From positions 682,001 to 746,000 of the forward strand of contig JAOVFP010000015.1 in assembly GCA_025738555.1 (NCBI GenBank): a DNA stretch of 64,000 bases. The letters run 5' to 3'. Below are positions 13,012 to 25,722 of the stretch, in pieces. Source of the DNA: Cyathus striatus. Lineage: Eukaryota; Basidiomycota; Agaricomycetes; Agaricales; Nidulariaceae. Below the pieces are notes generated by a model. It saw nothing but the letters and a program-made list of their open reading frames with translations. It had not been told where the DNA came from and searched no databases. Both the position numbers and the translations under genes were made by a program. The stretch's first letter is position 1. Every line of letters starts with the position of its first letter.

Positions 13012-13250
13012 ATCCACCCGTGTTGATTATATCTACACCCGTGTTGATTATATCTACACCCGTGTTGATTATATCTACACCCGTGTTGATTATATCTACA
13101 CCCGTGTTGATTATATCTACACCCGTGTTGATTATATCTACACCCGTGTTGATTATATCTACACCCATGTTGATTATATCTACACCCGTGTTGATTATAT
13201 CTACACCCGTGTTGATTATATCTACACCCGTGTTGATTATATCTACACAT
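13012..13250 (-). repeat. 21-bp iteron-like array, 11 units (N2)
   Basis: Eleven 21-bp units of TACACCCGTGTTG plus ATTATATC. One unit has CCATG for CCGTG. The spacer differs from that in N1, N3 and N4, so each array looks homogenised within itself. Confidence 0.9.
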
Positions 13251-15877
13251 ATCCATCCACATGAATCACCCATCACTATTTACACTTAAATTACATCACT
13301 TATATATCTCTAACTATTTCTATCAATTCCACATATGAATAGTATCAATCAGTCAGAGCTCCTTTTAATTTATTGTAGCTCACCCATGACAAATATATCC
13401 ACCCATGTTGATTAGTCTTCACTATTTTCATTCCCTTGAACAGAATAGATCTATTTTAATCATTACTCCTATTTCTATTCATTACACTCAAATTATACAC
13501 TGGGAACATTCATATATCCACCATACATTACTACAGTGCCCATCAAATTATTTATTATTTATGAATTATAATCCTATTGTCATCCTCATATATCATATAT
13601 ATCATATATGTCACCCATGTAGTATTATCTACACCTTGACATGAATAGTATCAATGAGTTAGAGCTCCTTTGAATTTATTGCACCTGATTTAGGTTATAT
13701 TATTCTGATCATTGTTGAAAAACAACAAAAACTTCACATAATCTACCATAAATTACTACACCATCCATCTAATACATCATAACTTATCAATTATAGTTTA
13801 TATCCACCCGTGTAGATTATAGACATACCTGTGATCTATATATTCTATACATTCTATATTGCCCATGTCTTATATCATATATATCACACCCATCACTATT
13901 TACACATAAATTACATTATCAATCTACCTTTTATATATAACAATATATAACATCATCTTTTCATCACAACCAACCTGAATTTCAGCAACCCCTTCCTTAA
14001 ATTTTCACTATGAAACATGGCTTTCTTGTGAAACAAAACCAAAATACTCGAAAACCTGCTCACAAAACAGGTCTGCAATAACACCTACTGTCTATCAATT
14101 ACTCATCAATGATCTCTAGACTCTAAGTATCCCATACATTCAGAATCCATACCTCCTCAGCATATCCTATCTGATATACAGATTCTTTCTTTCAGTGAAC
14201 CCTTGATCTTCTGTTGTTTGTTGTCCTACTCACAAAAATCACAGATCTCCCCAAAAAGGATTGTTATTTGTGCTTGGTTCACATTCATCTACTTCCACCC
14301 AATGCAATCTCCATTAATCACACCACATTATTATCCATGTGCCTTCCACCATCTCCAATTGACACATATCGCACATCCTCATGTGTCCTCTATTCTCACA
14401 CAAAACAGCATACCCACACTCGTGTAGTTTAGTCTTCACTATTTTCATTCCCTTGAACAGAATAAATATATTTTAATGAATACTCCTATTTCTATTTATT
14501 GCACTCAGAAACTGTCCCTCCTCAGCATATCCTATCTGATATACACATTCTTTCTTTTGGTGAACCCTTGATCTTCTGTTGTTTATTGTCCTACTCACAA
14601 TCATTGCAGATCTCCCTGAAAAGGATCATCATTTGTGCTCACTTCACATTCATCTACTTCCACCCAATGCAATCTCCATTACTCACACCACATTATTGTC
14701 CATGTGCCTTCCACCATCTCCAATTGACGCACATGCCACATCATCATGTGTCCTCTATTCTCACACAAAACACCATATTTACACTCATGTAGTTTAGTCT
14801 TCACCATTTTCATTCCCTTGAACAGAATAAATATCTATTAATGAATACTTATATTTCACTCACATTATACACCTCAATCATTAGTATATCCACCATGCAT
14901 TACTACAGTGCTCATCAAATTATTTATTATTTATGAATTATAATCCTATTGTCATCCTCATATATCATATATATCACCTGTGTCATATATATCAATATTC
15001 CTCAATCCCCAAATATCAATTGCTATTTATATACCTGTGTCATATATATCATATATGTCACCCATGTGGTATATATATCTGTAGTATATATTTTATATCT
15101 ACACACATCCATCCACATCAATCACCCATCACAAATATATATACCTGTATCATATATATCACTTTTTACAGCCCAAGAATCCCCCTCTACAGCATTATCT
15201 TCCATCATATATATCCCCCATGTTGTATATATCAAATGTTACATCCCAAAAATTACCTATAACACTCAGAAAATAGTTAATAATTTACTCATTATAGTGC
15301 CATTCTATCATACAGCTCAAACATTACCAAATCCACTGCAAATTACCACAACACCCATTAAATAATCAATAATTAACTCATTATAGTGCTATTGTTATCA
15401 ACATATATTTAATGATATAATTGTACTATTAAATCCATAGGGGGAACAGATTACACCAAAAGCAGGACAGTTGAAACAGTCACAATACACTATAAATTCC
15501 AATAATAACCTCCAAAAAATCCGAAATCTTCCACAAATAAATCTTTATAGTGCCTTTATATTATCCACACATATATACACTGCACTATCATGGTGTTTAA
15601 ACTCAAGGGAGGGGGGGGGGGAAGGGAGAATGGAAGTGTGGAAGTGTCAGTAGACCTCTGATTATTCAGCCATCAATCATCCATTGTGGCGTGCGCAATT
15701 CAAGAAGCTTAGTCATCTACTTTTGTTGAACATCGTTTGCATCCATCCATTTTAGGGATGCTTAAGTCATAAGCTTTTTATCCATCTGTTTTAGGCAACA
15801 GGACCCCATCAAACCCTGACCTACAAAAGTCCCATATATATCCACTTTTCACACGCCTTGTCTCATTATATATAAGA

Positions 15878-16078
15878 CAAGCTTTACACCCGTGCTCCGC
15901 TACGGGAACGGGAGCCTGTCGGCTCCCTCCTCCGCTCCACACGACTGACAGCTTGCTGTGGGGCTGCGCCCCCCAGAACCCCTGCTTCTTCATCCCAGTT
16001 CTTTTGGCTGAGGGGCTGCGCCCCCAGACCCCCGCTTTTTTCTTCTTGGGGGGTTGCACCCCCCAAACCCCCTGCTTA
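15878..16078 (-). repeat. Helitron 3' multi-hairpin module (N3)
   Basis: The same set of stems and C-rich tails as in N1 and N2, beginning CAAGCTTTACACCCGTG. Confidence 0.78.
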
Positions 16079-16099
16079 CCCATGAGCCATATATCTACC

Positions 16100-16372
16100 C
16101 ATGTATTTTATATCAACACCCGTGTTGGTTATATCAACACCCGTGTTGGTTATATCAACACCCGTGTTGGTTATATCAACACCCGTGTTGGTTATATCAA
16201 CACCCGTGTTGGTTATATCAACACCCGTGTTGGTTATATCAACACCCGTGTTGGTTATATCAACACCCGTGTTGGTTATATCAACACCCGTGTTGGTTAT
16301 ATCAACACCCGTGTTGGTTATATCAACACCCGTGTTGGTTATATCAACACCCGTGTTGGTTATATCAACACA
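16100..16372 (-). repeat. 21-bp iteron-like array, 12 units (N3)
   Basis: Twelve 21-bp units. Here the inverted repeat is longer, CAACAC-CC-GTGTTG, followed by GTTATAT. Unit and left-hand lead-in are the same as in N4, showing close kinship of N3 and N4 at this end. Confidence 0.9.
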
Positions 16373-17574
16373 TATCCATCCACATGAATCACCCATCACT
16401 ATTTACACTTGAATTACATCACTTATATATCTCTAACTATTTCTATCAATTCCACATATGAATAGTATCAATCAGTCAGAGCTCCTTTTAATTTATTGTA
16501 GCTCACCCATGTTGATTAGTCTTCACTATTTTCATTCCCTTGAACAGAATAGATCTATTTTAATCAATACTCCTATTTCTATTCATTACACTCAAATTAT
16601 ACACTGGGAACATTCATATATCCACCATACATTACTACAGTGCCCATCAAATTATTTATTATTTATGAATTATGATCCTATTGTCATCCTCATTTATCAT
16701 ATATATCACCCATATGGTATATATCAATATTCAGAAATCCCCAAATATCAACTGCTATTTATATACCTGTTTGATATATATCATATATGTCACCCATGTA
16801 GTATTATCTACACCTTGACATGAATAGTATCAATGAGTTAGAGCTCCTTCAAATTTATTGCACCTGATTTAGGTTATATCATTCTGATCATTGTTGAAAA
16901 ACAACAAAAACTTCACATAATCTACTATAAATTACTACACCATCCATCTAATACATCATAACTTATCAATTATAGTTCCATTCTTATCCACATAAATATC
17001 CTCATTTAATTGTGGTATGAAACTAAAGGGGGGAACACATTCCAACACAATATAATTACAGTAAACAAAACATCACAACAGTTCAAAATCTAATAAATAC
17101 ACTATAAATCACTACAGCAGCCACTAAATTTTGTAATTTTAATCTTTATATAGTGCCATTATTATCCACAAAAATATACACCATTATTGTTCTGTTTAAA
17201 CTCAAGAGGAGGGGGAAAGGGAATGGAACTTTGGATGTGCCAGCAGCAGAACTCCAGCCATCAATCACCCATTGTGGCATGCACATTCAAAGAAGCTTAG
17301 TCATTCACATCCATCCGTTTTGAGCAAGGGACCCCATCAAACCCCTCCCAAATCATTACAGATCCATCAATCTCAACCCAAAACGGCAACACCACCAATT
17401 TCCATCCCAAAACGGCCACATTTCCATTTTCCGTAATAAATTTATACATGGCAAGCCCCACACTTCGATTTATCGAAAAAATGGCCAAAATGCGTAATTT
17501 TCCCCACCCAATTCCGGCCTGTCCCACGCACCATCTATACCTCAATTCCCAGGCCTCTTCTCATTATATATAGA

Positions 17575-17776
17575 CAAGCCTTACACCCGTGCTCCGCTAC
17601 GGGAACGGGAGCCTGTCGGCTCCCTCCTCCGCTCCACACGAATGACGGCTTGCTGTGGGGCTGCGCCCCCAGACCCCCCGCTTCTTAATCCCAGTCCTTT
17701 ACACTGAGGGGCTGCGCCCCCAGACCCCCACTTTTTTTCTTCTTGGGGGGTTGCACCCCCCAAACCCCCTGCTTAA
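17575..17776 (-). repeat. Helitron 3' multi-hairpin module (C)
   Basis: Terminal CAAGCCTTACACCCGTG, then the stems seen in all other elements. The bases between 17777 and the stop codon at 17892 are AT-rich without other signal. Confidence 0.75.
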
Positions 17777-17891
17777 AAATCTTATCTATTCTTTTGAAAA
17801 TTCATCTCTTATTGGAAAAATATATCTATCAATATAAATATCATACACTACTAAACACTACTAAAATCTTATTTACAATTCAAATCATAAA

Positions 17892-20800
17892 CTAAAGTAA
17901 CACTTCAGGGTACACTATATTCTTCGTAACAGCTTCTTCACTCCGAGCATCCCAAATCACCTTCATCTTGTGAACAGATCGTACTCGTGACACTCCAACA
18001 TAAAACTGTCCATGAGTAAACACACCATTCCTAAGATCCAATCCAACATGAGAAACTGACTGTCCTTGTGCCTTATTGATCGTCATCGCAAATGCAAGTC
18101 GAACAGGGAACTGGTGTCGACAAAACCGGAATGGCACTTGTGAAGCAGATGGTTCTATTTTCAACCGTGGTATGAACACCCGTGATCCTCGCTTGTCCCC
18201 AGTTAATAATCGAACTTCTAACACTCGGTTCCGTATCGCTGTAATCACTCCACGGCTGCCATTGCACACTCCATCAGAAACACTCAGGTTTCGAAGTACC
18301 ATCACAGGACATCCAACCTTCAATTCCAAGTGTGCCAGTGGCAATCCAGAGCAGTTGATTGTGTTTAGGTACTCCACAGGGTATAGAAGCTCCCCATTAT
18401 ACCCATGATCATCTGGAAGTGTATCTGCACTGTGCAGTGAAGTAGCCTCTCCTGGGAATGAAGCCAGAATCTGAGAGTTCAGAGCATCCACATCATCATT
18501 TCGACTTGACAGAATTGTTCGCTCAGCATAGTACTCATCTACATTTCCTTCAGCTGATGAAAGTCCAGGATAGATTGCTGAAATAAGAGACTCCACAGTA
18601 TTGGAAGTGCACTTGAAGTGATTTGGTATTTGGATATCTTCATTAACAGTATGCTCCCCATGACCCACAGCCAGTTGCCATGCAGCAAAATCTCGTTCGT
18701 CTGCATCCTCCACATTCAATCGCATGTTATGTCGCAAGTGAATCACTGTAATATCTGCCCAAAGATCAGATCTTTGAAGGCATGCTGACACAATCTGAGC
18801 TCGGTTTCCTCGTACCACCACAGGAAGGATTTGTTGCCAGTCTCCACCATACACCACAGTGCATCCTCCAAATGGTCTATCAGAACGACGAAGATCTTTG
18901 AATGTACGGCTCACTGCCTCATGGATATGTCGGTGCTGCATTGGTGCCTCATCCCAAAACACTGCATCAGCCTTCTCAATCAGCCCAGCAAGATCAGAGT
19001 TCCGTGCAATATTGCACATTGATGTCTCATTGATATCAATTGGTATCTTGAACACAGAGTGAGCTGTTCGCCCTCCAATAATCAGAAGAGCAGCAATCCC
19101 TGATGATGCAACAACAATCACTATCTTTCCCTCCCCCCGAAGGTAATAGCATAGTGTGTTGTACACATAGGTCTTTCCTGCTCCTCCAGGGCCATGCAAG
19201 AAGAACAGCTCCCCAGATTTAGACTCAATTGCCTGCACTATCTGATCAAAGGCTGCCCGCTGCTCCTCATTCAAAGTTGCCAGTCGCTCCTGACCCAAAG
19301 CATGCTGTTCTACTAAATTGTATGCAGTGTATACTGCAATCAAAGGATTGTTTGTCCGATCTTCCATCCTGTTGTTGGCTCGCTGCTCCCGTTCACGCCA
19401 GTTCTCTGTTGGTAGTGGCATATCTTTCCATTCTGACAGAGTCTTGCCAGAACTGATTAGAAATTTATCAATCAGATAGAGCCCTAATCATGGATTTGTT
19501 CCTCTGTAGGATCTGCAAGATGAAGGTGTGTTCGAATGATGTGTCCCAGATCATCACAGATATGTTCCTTAAATTCATTCCAGAGTCCCACATAATCCAC
19601 AGGTCCACAGTCTCGAAGAATGGTCCCAAACAGGCTGCGCAGCTGATATCCTGTCTTCATTTGAGCTGCATCTCGCAAACACTCTCTCCATTCACCATCA
19701 TCCTGCAGAAGACCTAAAGCCAGACATGCCTCTCTGAATGTTTGATGCACAACTCCATCAACTGTTCGCAAGTCAGCAAAGGATTTTGCACCCTTGACCA
19801 CTGTCAGCAATGTTCGCAGGTAGAATCGCTCCCCAGCATTTGGATGAACAAAGTATGTTCGTCCAATGGCAAATCCTCGCTGACGAAGTGTCCATGTGCG
19901 CTCAGTTTTATTCCACACAAAGGTATTGGGCATGTCCTGGTACAGAACCTCCCGTGCTGCTGGGTATTGAATGTTGGCCTTAAAGTAAGCAGTAAGAGTT
20001 GTATCTTGTGTTGATGCATGCTCCAACACCTCCTGCACATCTTCAGCATTCTGATCATATATAACAGACTGCTCATTTGGAAGATGAATTGACAGCCGAA
20101 CCACATTTGGAACCTCCTCATGCAATTTAAATGCAAACAGTCGCCACAGAGCCTCACAGGGAGAGACATAGCGAGCATCAAAGAATGTTTTCATCTCATT
20201 CAGTTCCTGTGAAAACTCCACTGTAGCACGATCATGGCCTTTGAAAATGTACTTGTAAATGTACTTGATGGCCTTGATTGATGCAATGCATTCAACATTA
20301 ATGTGGCACCTGTACTTCCATGACAGATATCGGTTGTATGGCACAACCCAGCAGTTATTCACTGGGGTCCCATCCCTGGTCATGGGCTGAAATCTTGTGA
20401 TCTCCCTCCTTCTCAGAACAGAATATGAATCATCTGTGATGATGGTCTCATCCCGATAAGCCTTTGGAAATCCCTTTGAGCACTTGCCACCCTCCATGCA
20501 TGACTGATTGCTGCCAGGACCACATGGTTTGTGAATCATGGTTCTCAGAATCAAATCATACAGCTCAGGTTCAGTGTCAGGATCAGGAAGTTCAGCAGTG
20601 ATCATGCTGTCAATGTCCTCAGGAGTGCGCAACTTGTCCTCAGGAGCCACAAACACAATTAGATGCATATGTGGCAATCCACGCTTCTGGTATTCAATGG
20701 TATGGATATGTGCAACACATTGCCCAAAGATGCCCTCCTGGTAGATATCTCGAATAATCTGCTGCTGAATTTGACGAAACACTCGAACCACAATATCTGG

Positions 20801-23800
20801 CCGATCATGAGCTTCCACCCCTTCAGGAGGGCACTCTTCACATCTGGATGATGGGGATCCATGGTGACTGTGAGGAAGTAGTCTGGAAACTTAAAGTGGC
20901 GATTGATAGCCAGTGCATCCTGACAGTTCTGCTGCATGAATCGAGTGCTTCCTGCAAAATTGGATGGAATGATCACCCTTTTCCCAAGTTCTTCCCCTTG
21001 CACATCAGGATTAACTGCAATGGCATCCACTATTCCCTGATAGGTTTCAGCACGAATCTCTGGTTGATGACCTTCAATCCAACGCAATCGACCCTGCTCA
21101 GTGCATGCCCATGTATCCACACCATACTCCTGAAACAGCTTCTTTGTCCTGAATTGATGAAGATTCTCACCAATGCGTGGATGGATGTAGTAGCGAAAGT
21201 GCTCAATTTGTGAGACATGCTTGCGCTTCCTTGTAGTGGGTGCATCCTCCTCCTCTCCTGGTGCTCTGTTGGGTACATGATCCACATTATCCACCTCGTC
21301 CACACCATGATATAGAATGCCAGGCTGCCATCCAAGTTGACCTCGTGGAAACAGGATTGGATAGTGAAATGGCCAATACATTGCATTCACCTCACTTATT
21401 CGCTCCAGTGTGCCATCAAGGCGATGCATGATGACCTCGCGAGGTCCCTGAACCTGATCACCATCACCAAGCAGAAGAACTGCAATCTCATTTGCTGTTG
21501 GAACATTGTATCTCCGTCGGTCTGTGCCTACAGGACGACAAATGGCAAGGCGAAAATTGCGAGCAGGGTTATTGTTCTGTATTTCCTGATAGGCTTTCCG
21601 ATAGACTGATGCACCTGGATGATGACGATAGAGAACATCTTCTAATATTCTCATGACATTCACATCCATGTTAAGACGACGATTATCAGGATGGCCATTA
21701 ATTCGATCCTGAGGTGAAGGTGCCTCAGCTGGATCATGAATGTAGAGCTGAGCATATTTTCTGGGAAGACCTTGGCGAGGTAGGAGTGATCCAGCAAAAT
21801 GAGTAACTCGACCTCCAATTTTGAAAACATATGGACCTCCTGCCTGGATGGAAGCATTATTCTCAACTGCCATGGATGTCATGGCAAAGGCACAGTTGTA
21901 TTGACGAATGTTGTTTTGGAAATTCTTGTTTCCATCCTTGGCAAGTAGCTCCTTCAACTCTCTGGGTGATTGTCCCCATCCTGGAAGTTTAACCTTTCCA
22001 GTCAGACAGCAACTTCCAAATTGAAGGTGCTCTCTAGTGGAAGTGGTCAATCGTTCAGCCTTCCAATGCAAAGCATCACAGTCAGGGCAGACATCAGTAA
22101 AAGGCCCAAGGGTGAATTTTGGCCAATTGTGATCAAATGGCTGGCAAGCAATAGGAATGCGCTGAGGAGGTGGGGGGTGGGGGAGGTGGTGTGGGAGTTG
22201 GAGGAATATCTGGCACATCAATAACCATCATGTTTTGTGGATTGAACTGAAGAAGTGGAGCCAGAACTGCTGCTATTGGATTAGGATGAGCAATTACAGG
22301 TTCAATAAAGACAGGAGGCTGCAATAAGAATTAACATAATGAATATAAGGTAGAAGTAAGGCTTTATACATACTGCAAGATTTTGTTGAATAAATCGAAA
22401 CTGTTGAAATTGTGGGGGTGCAGGAGGAGCAGGGGGAGCAGGGGGAGCAAGGGGAGCAGGGGGAGCATGTATCTCTGGAAATATATAATATTGTGGAGCA
22501 GGAGCAGGAGCAGGAGCATTCCATTGTATATTAATATGATTTTCTGGATTATTATTCTGAATTGGAGGATTGGGAGCAATAACTGGAGCATTCCATTGAA
22601 TATCAGGGGTATTTTGAATATTCAGACGAAATGGGGGAATAAGAATGGGAGCAGGAGCTGGAGCAGGAGCTGGAGCATCCACATGAACATCCAGGGGATC
22701 CTCCTGATTAACTTGAAAAGTGGGAGCAGGAGCTAGAATAGGAGCATTCCATCGAATATTTTGATGAGTAGGTGCAATAACAGGATCATTCATCTTTGAA
22801 CAACATTTAGAAAAGTTAACTGAAACATTTAAAGAATCACATACTGGCAGGGGATTGGGATGAGAAGGTGCAATAACAGGGGGACGCCATCGCATTTCTG
22901 GAGCATTCTGATTATTCATGTGAATTGGAGGAACATGAATAGGAGTGTGAAGGTCTTGACTGTCCTGAACTGGAGGCAGGGGAGCAATACCTGGAGCATT
23001 TTGAATATTTACTGGGAATGGAGGGATGTGAATGGGAGCAGAAGTGGGAGTATTCAACACAATATTTGGAGGAGTCTGTTGATTAACTCGAAAAGTAGGA
23101 AGATGAGCAGGAACAGGAGCATTCCATTGAATATTTTGATGGGCAGGAGCAACATCAGGGGCATTCACCTTCGAACAATATTTAAAATAGTTAACTTAAA
23201 CATTTAAAAAATCACATACTGGCAGGGAATTGAGATGTAGAACAGGAGGCATCCACCGAATACCTCCATCATTGCCAGCCATTAATGGAGCATCATCCTG
23301 CACATTTGGAATAGGCACAGGAGGTGGTGGTGGAGGTGGAAGAATGACCTGGGGAATAGCAATAGGAGGAGGAATAACAGGTGGGGGTGGAGGTGAGGGT
23401 GAGGGTGGAGGAGCATTTGCATTCCATTGCAAATTTGGTGGCAGGTTATTGTGCTGAGGAATATCTTCTGGAATGACAGGATCATTCCAGTGTATTGGAT
23501 GTGGTGCATTTGTTTCACCATCTCCCCCACCCTGACCTCCTCCCCTTCCTCTTCCCCTTCCCCTTCCCCTTCCCCTTCCAATAGGTGGAAGAAGGGGAGG
23601 AAGATCAGCATGCATTGCTTGCAATTCAGCAGGAAGGTAGTGATGTGCAGGTGGGACTGGTGCATTTATGGGAGGAATATTTTGTGGTGCAAAGTCATTC
23701 TGAGGAGCAGCTGCAGGCAGGGGTGCATTTATGTGAGGAATAGGCTGTGGCAGAAAGCCACCAACCCATTGAATATTTTGTGGGTGATGGAGTGGCTGAA

Positions 23801-24287
23801 TTGCCTCTGCAACCATGGGAGGATTCCATTGTATGATTGGCTGATTTTGAGGAGCCAGATTATGCTCCACAGGGAGTGGAGGATTAGTACCTCCCCTCCT
23901 CTGAGCTGTAGCTGTACCCCTTCCTCTTCCTCGATGGCCACCTGCACCACCCCGTGTACTTGATTCATTATTTCCACCACCCTGACCTCTTCCCCTTCCC
24001 CTTCCCCTTCCCCTCCCAATAGGTGGCAGAAGGGGAGGAAGGTTCAGACGCCTTGCTTCCAAATCAGCAGGAAGGTGGGGATAAGCAGGCTGGGCAGAAG
24101 CATCCACAGCAGGAAGGGGCACCTGCCTATTTTCAGGGGTGTCCAATGCACGTGCATCACGCTCAGCCTGCCGTGCATTCATGCGTGTCTGCTCTGCAGC
24201 ATCAATTGGGTTTGACCTTTAAAAAACAATTATTAACTATATTAGCATGCATTCCACTCACTCATGGAGAAGTGAATTAACTTACAT
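17892..24287 (-). pseudogene. Helitron C Rep-helicase gene with duplicated proline-rich exon and three frameshifts
   Basis: Modelled exons: AT of the start codon 24286-24287; exon 2 23220-24216; exon 3a 22845-23168; exon 3b 22374-22793; exon 4 22318 to 17892. Introns are 69, 51, 51 and 55 bp. Exons 3a and 3b are related and sit behind near-identical introns, so the exon appears duplicated. Exon 2 encodes two LPPLLPPIGRGRG blocks. Exon 4 encodes the HMH nuclease motif, the tyrosine motif and a helicase whose Walker A reads GPGGAGKT. The frame is broken near 22178 (in a Pro codon run), near 20822 (one base missing in CAGGCAAGGC) and near 19485 (one base missing in CCCATAATC). These were judged against D. 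The copy should not make a full protein. Confidence 0.87.
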
Positions 24288-25722
24288 GAGTCCCACTGAA
24301 TTTGTTCTGTACCTTGTGAAAAAATAGAATGGTTGTTTGGTCCAGCTGGGCTATCCCAATGACACAGAGAAAAAAAAAGCGAAATCGGTGGGAACAGTGG
24401 TAGTTGAAAATGGAGCTACTTCCTAAAAAGGAAGGGGGGCAACTGAAAAATGTGCCACACCAATCTCCCTACACGCTGTGCACAGAGAGCGGTCCCAACT
24501 CTAAAAGAGCTGTGTGGCAACCGGCAAACACTCGTAAAGAGAGGCCAGGTAGGTAGGACTTCACTGCACTTCACCTTGGTCTGCCAATTCTCCTGCCACT
24601 GTAATGCCTGAGACGGCTGCAGCAAAAAACACAATCTCTACTTAATACACAAACAAAGAACACAGAGAAGCCAGAGAGCCAGAGAGCCAGAGAGCCAAAG
24701 TCCAGAGCCAAGAGCACAGAGCCTAGAGCCAAGAGCCAAGAGCCAAAAGTCCAAGGGTCCAGAGGTCCAGAGTACCTGTTAAAAAAAAAAAAAAAAAAAA
24801 AAAACACCAAAAAACTCGCAGAAATAGAGGGAAAAACACTATAGAATAGTGCAGAGGCTGCCAAAAAATGCGAAAATTAAGTGAACATGAAGGAATAATG
24901 TGCCCTAAACACATACAGTAGGATGGTTAGGTAAAAATATAAAGGGTTGAAAGTGGAGGGAGCAAAAGATCTCAAAATTTGACCAAAAAGTTGCAAAAAT
25001 GCAAAGAAAACACTATAAAATAGTGCAGTGGCTGCTAAAAAAAGGTGAAAACTCAGTCAATATAAAGCAATAATGTACTTGAATACATACAGGAGGTTGG
25101 AGGGGTAAAAAACCAAGGGGGGAAAGTGAAGGGAGGTGCAGAAGTGGTCCAGGAATCCCCAAAAAATAGCCAAAAAAGTCGCAAAAATACAACAAAAACA
25201 CTATATAATAGTGCAGTGGCTGCCAAAAAATGCGAGAATTCAGTCAGCAAGAAGGAATGTTGTGTCCAAATACATACTGTATGGTAGGGGGGGCAAGAAA
25301 TAAAGGGGAGGAAAGTGGGGGGAGGAGGGGAAAGGGCAGCAGCACAGCTTCAGTGCAGCATGCAGCAATGCGGCACAGCACATTTCCTAATGCTGACACT
25401 TAATAATGCGCTTAATAATGCGCTGGGGCATGCAGCTCAACCTTTTCTAGATGATTAGTCATTTACTTTATTGAACATCGTTTGGATCCATGGCAAGACG
25501 CTCGCGCGCGCATCAATTTCTTCCCAAAGCAGTAATCTATCCATTTTGCGCATACGTCACATGCCAAAAATCTCCTCAAAAAGCCCCATTTCTATTTATG
25601 GTAGGTCCCACGCCTCAGTTTATCGACAATTCTAAATACCACTAAATTCCCACCCGTTTTAGGCCCATCCCACGCACCATTTAAACCCAAATTCCCCACG
25701 CCTAGTCTCATTATATATAAGA
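24288..25722 (-). promoter_or_regulatory. Helitron C 5' leader and control region
   Basis: Leader (about 24290-24640), AGAGCCA-type tract (about 24665-24775), a 24-nt A-run, then three repeats of about 190 bp with CACTATAGAATAGTG (24838), CACTATAAAATAGTG (25010) and CACTATATAATAGTG (25200). A GCAGCA patch (about 25335-25375), the CGCGCGCGCATCAATT motif (about 25502) and the terminus follow. No gene is apparent. Confidence 0.55.

Larger units (their letters stand above)
12796..15877 (-). mobile_element. Short non-autonomous Helitron N2
   Basis: A 3082-bp element, the longest of the short class. It has the hairpin module at its 3' end, the 21-bp array, then about 2.3 kb of AT-rich, plus-strand G-poor DNA. 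The AT-rich part contains two copies of a module of about 270 bp (14167-14430 and 14527-14795) that also occurs in N1 and N4. Its 5' end matches that of B and D. No protein-coding capacity was recognised. Confidence 0.8.
15878..17574 (-). mobile_element. Short non-autonomous Helitron N3
   Basis: A 1697-bp element between the junctions at 15877/15878 and 17574/17575. It has the 3' hairpin module, a 12-unit 21-bp array, an AT-rich body whose first part (about 16380-16880) is nearly identical to part of N2, and a 5' end that closely matches Helitron E. No coding region was recognised. Confidence 0.8.
17575..25722 (-). mobile_element. Helitron C (long, coding, damaged)
   Basis: An 8148-bp element with CTTG 3' end at 17575 and TCTTATATATAATGAG 5' end at 25722, directly abutting Helitron D with no short element between. 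It differs from the other long copies by an extra proline-rich exon. Confidence 0.88.

Noticed and set aside
13000..13260. CRISPR-like reading of the 21-bp arrays
   Set aside because: Units are contiguous with no unique spacers, and the sequence is eukaryotic.
15778..16083. Minus-strand ORFs of 80-120 codons over the GC-rich 3' module
   Set aside because: They arise from the hairpin repeats (Gly/Trp-rich translations of G runs), shift between copies and have no recognisable domain.
24416..24634. Conserved minus-strand ORF of about 72 codons upstream of each long Helitron gene
   Set aside because: It begins with TTG rather than ATG, and its conservation equals that of the surrounding leader, so it is treated as untranslated leader.
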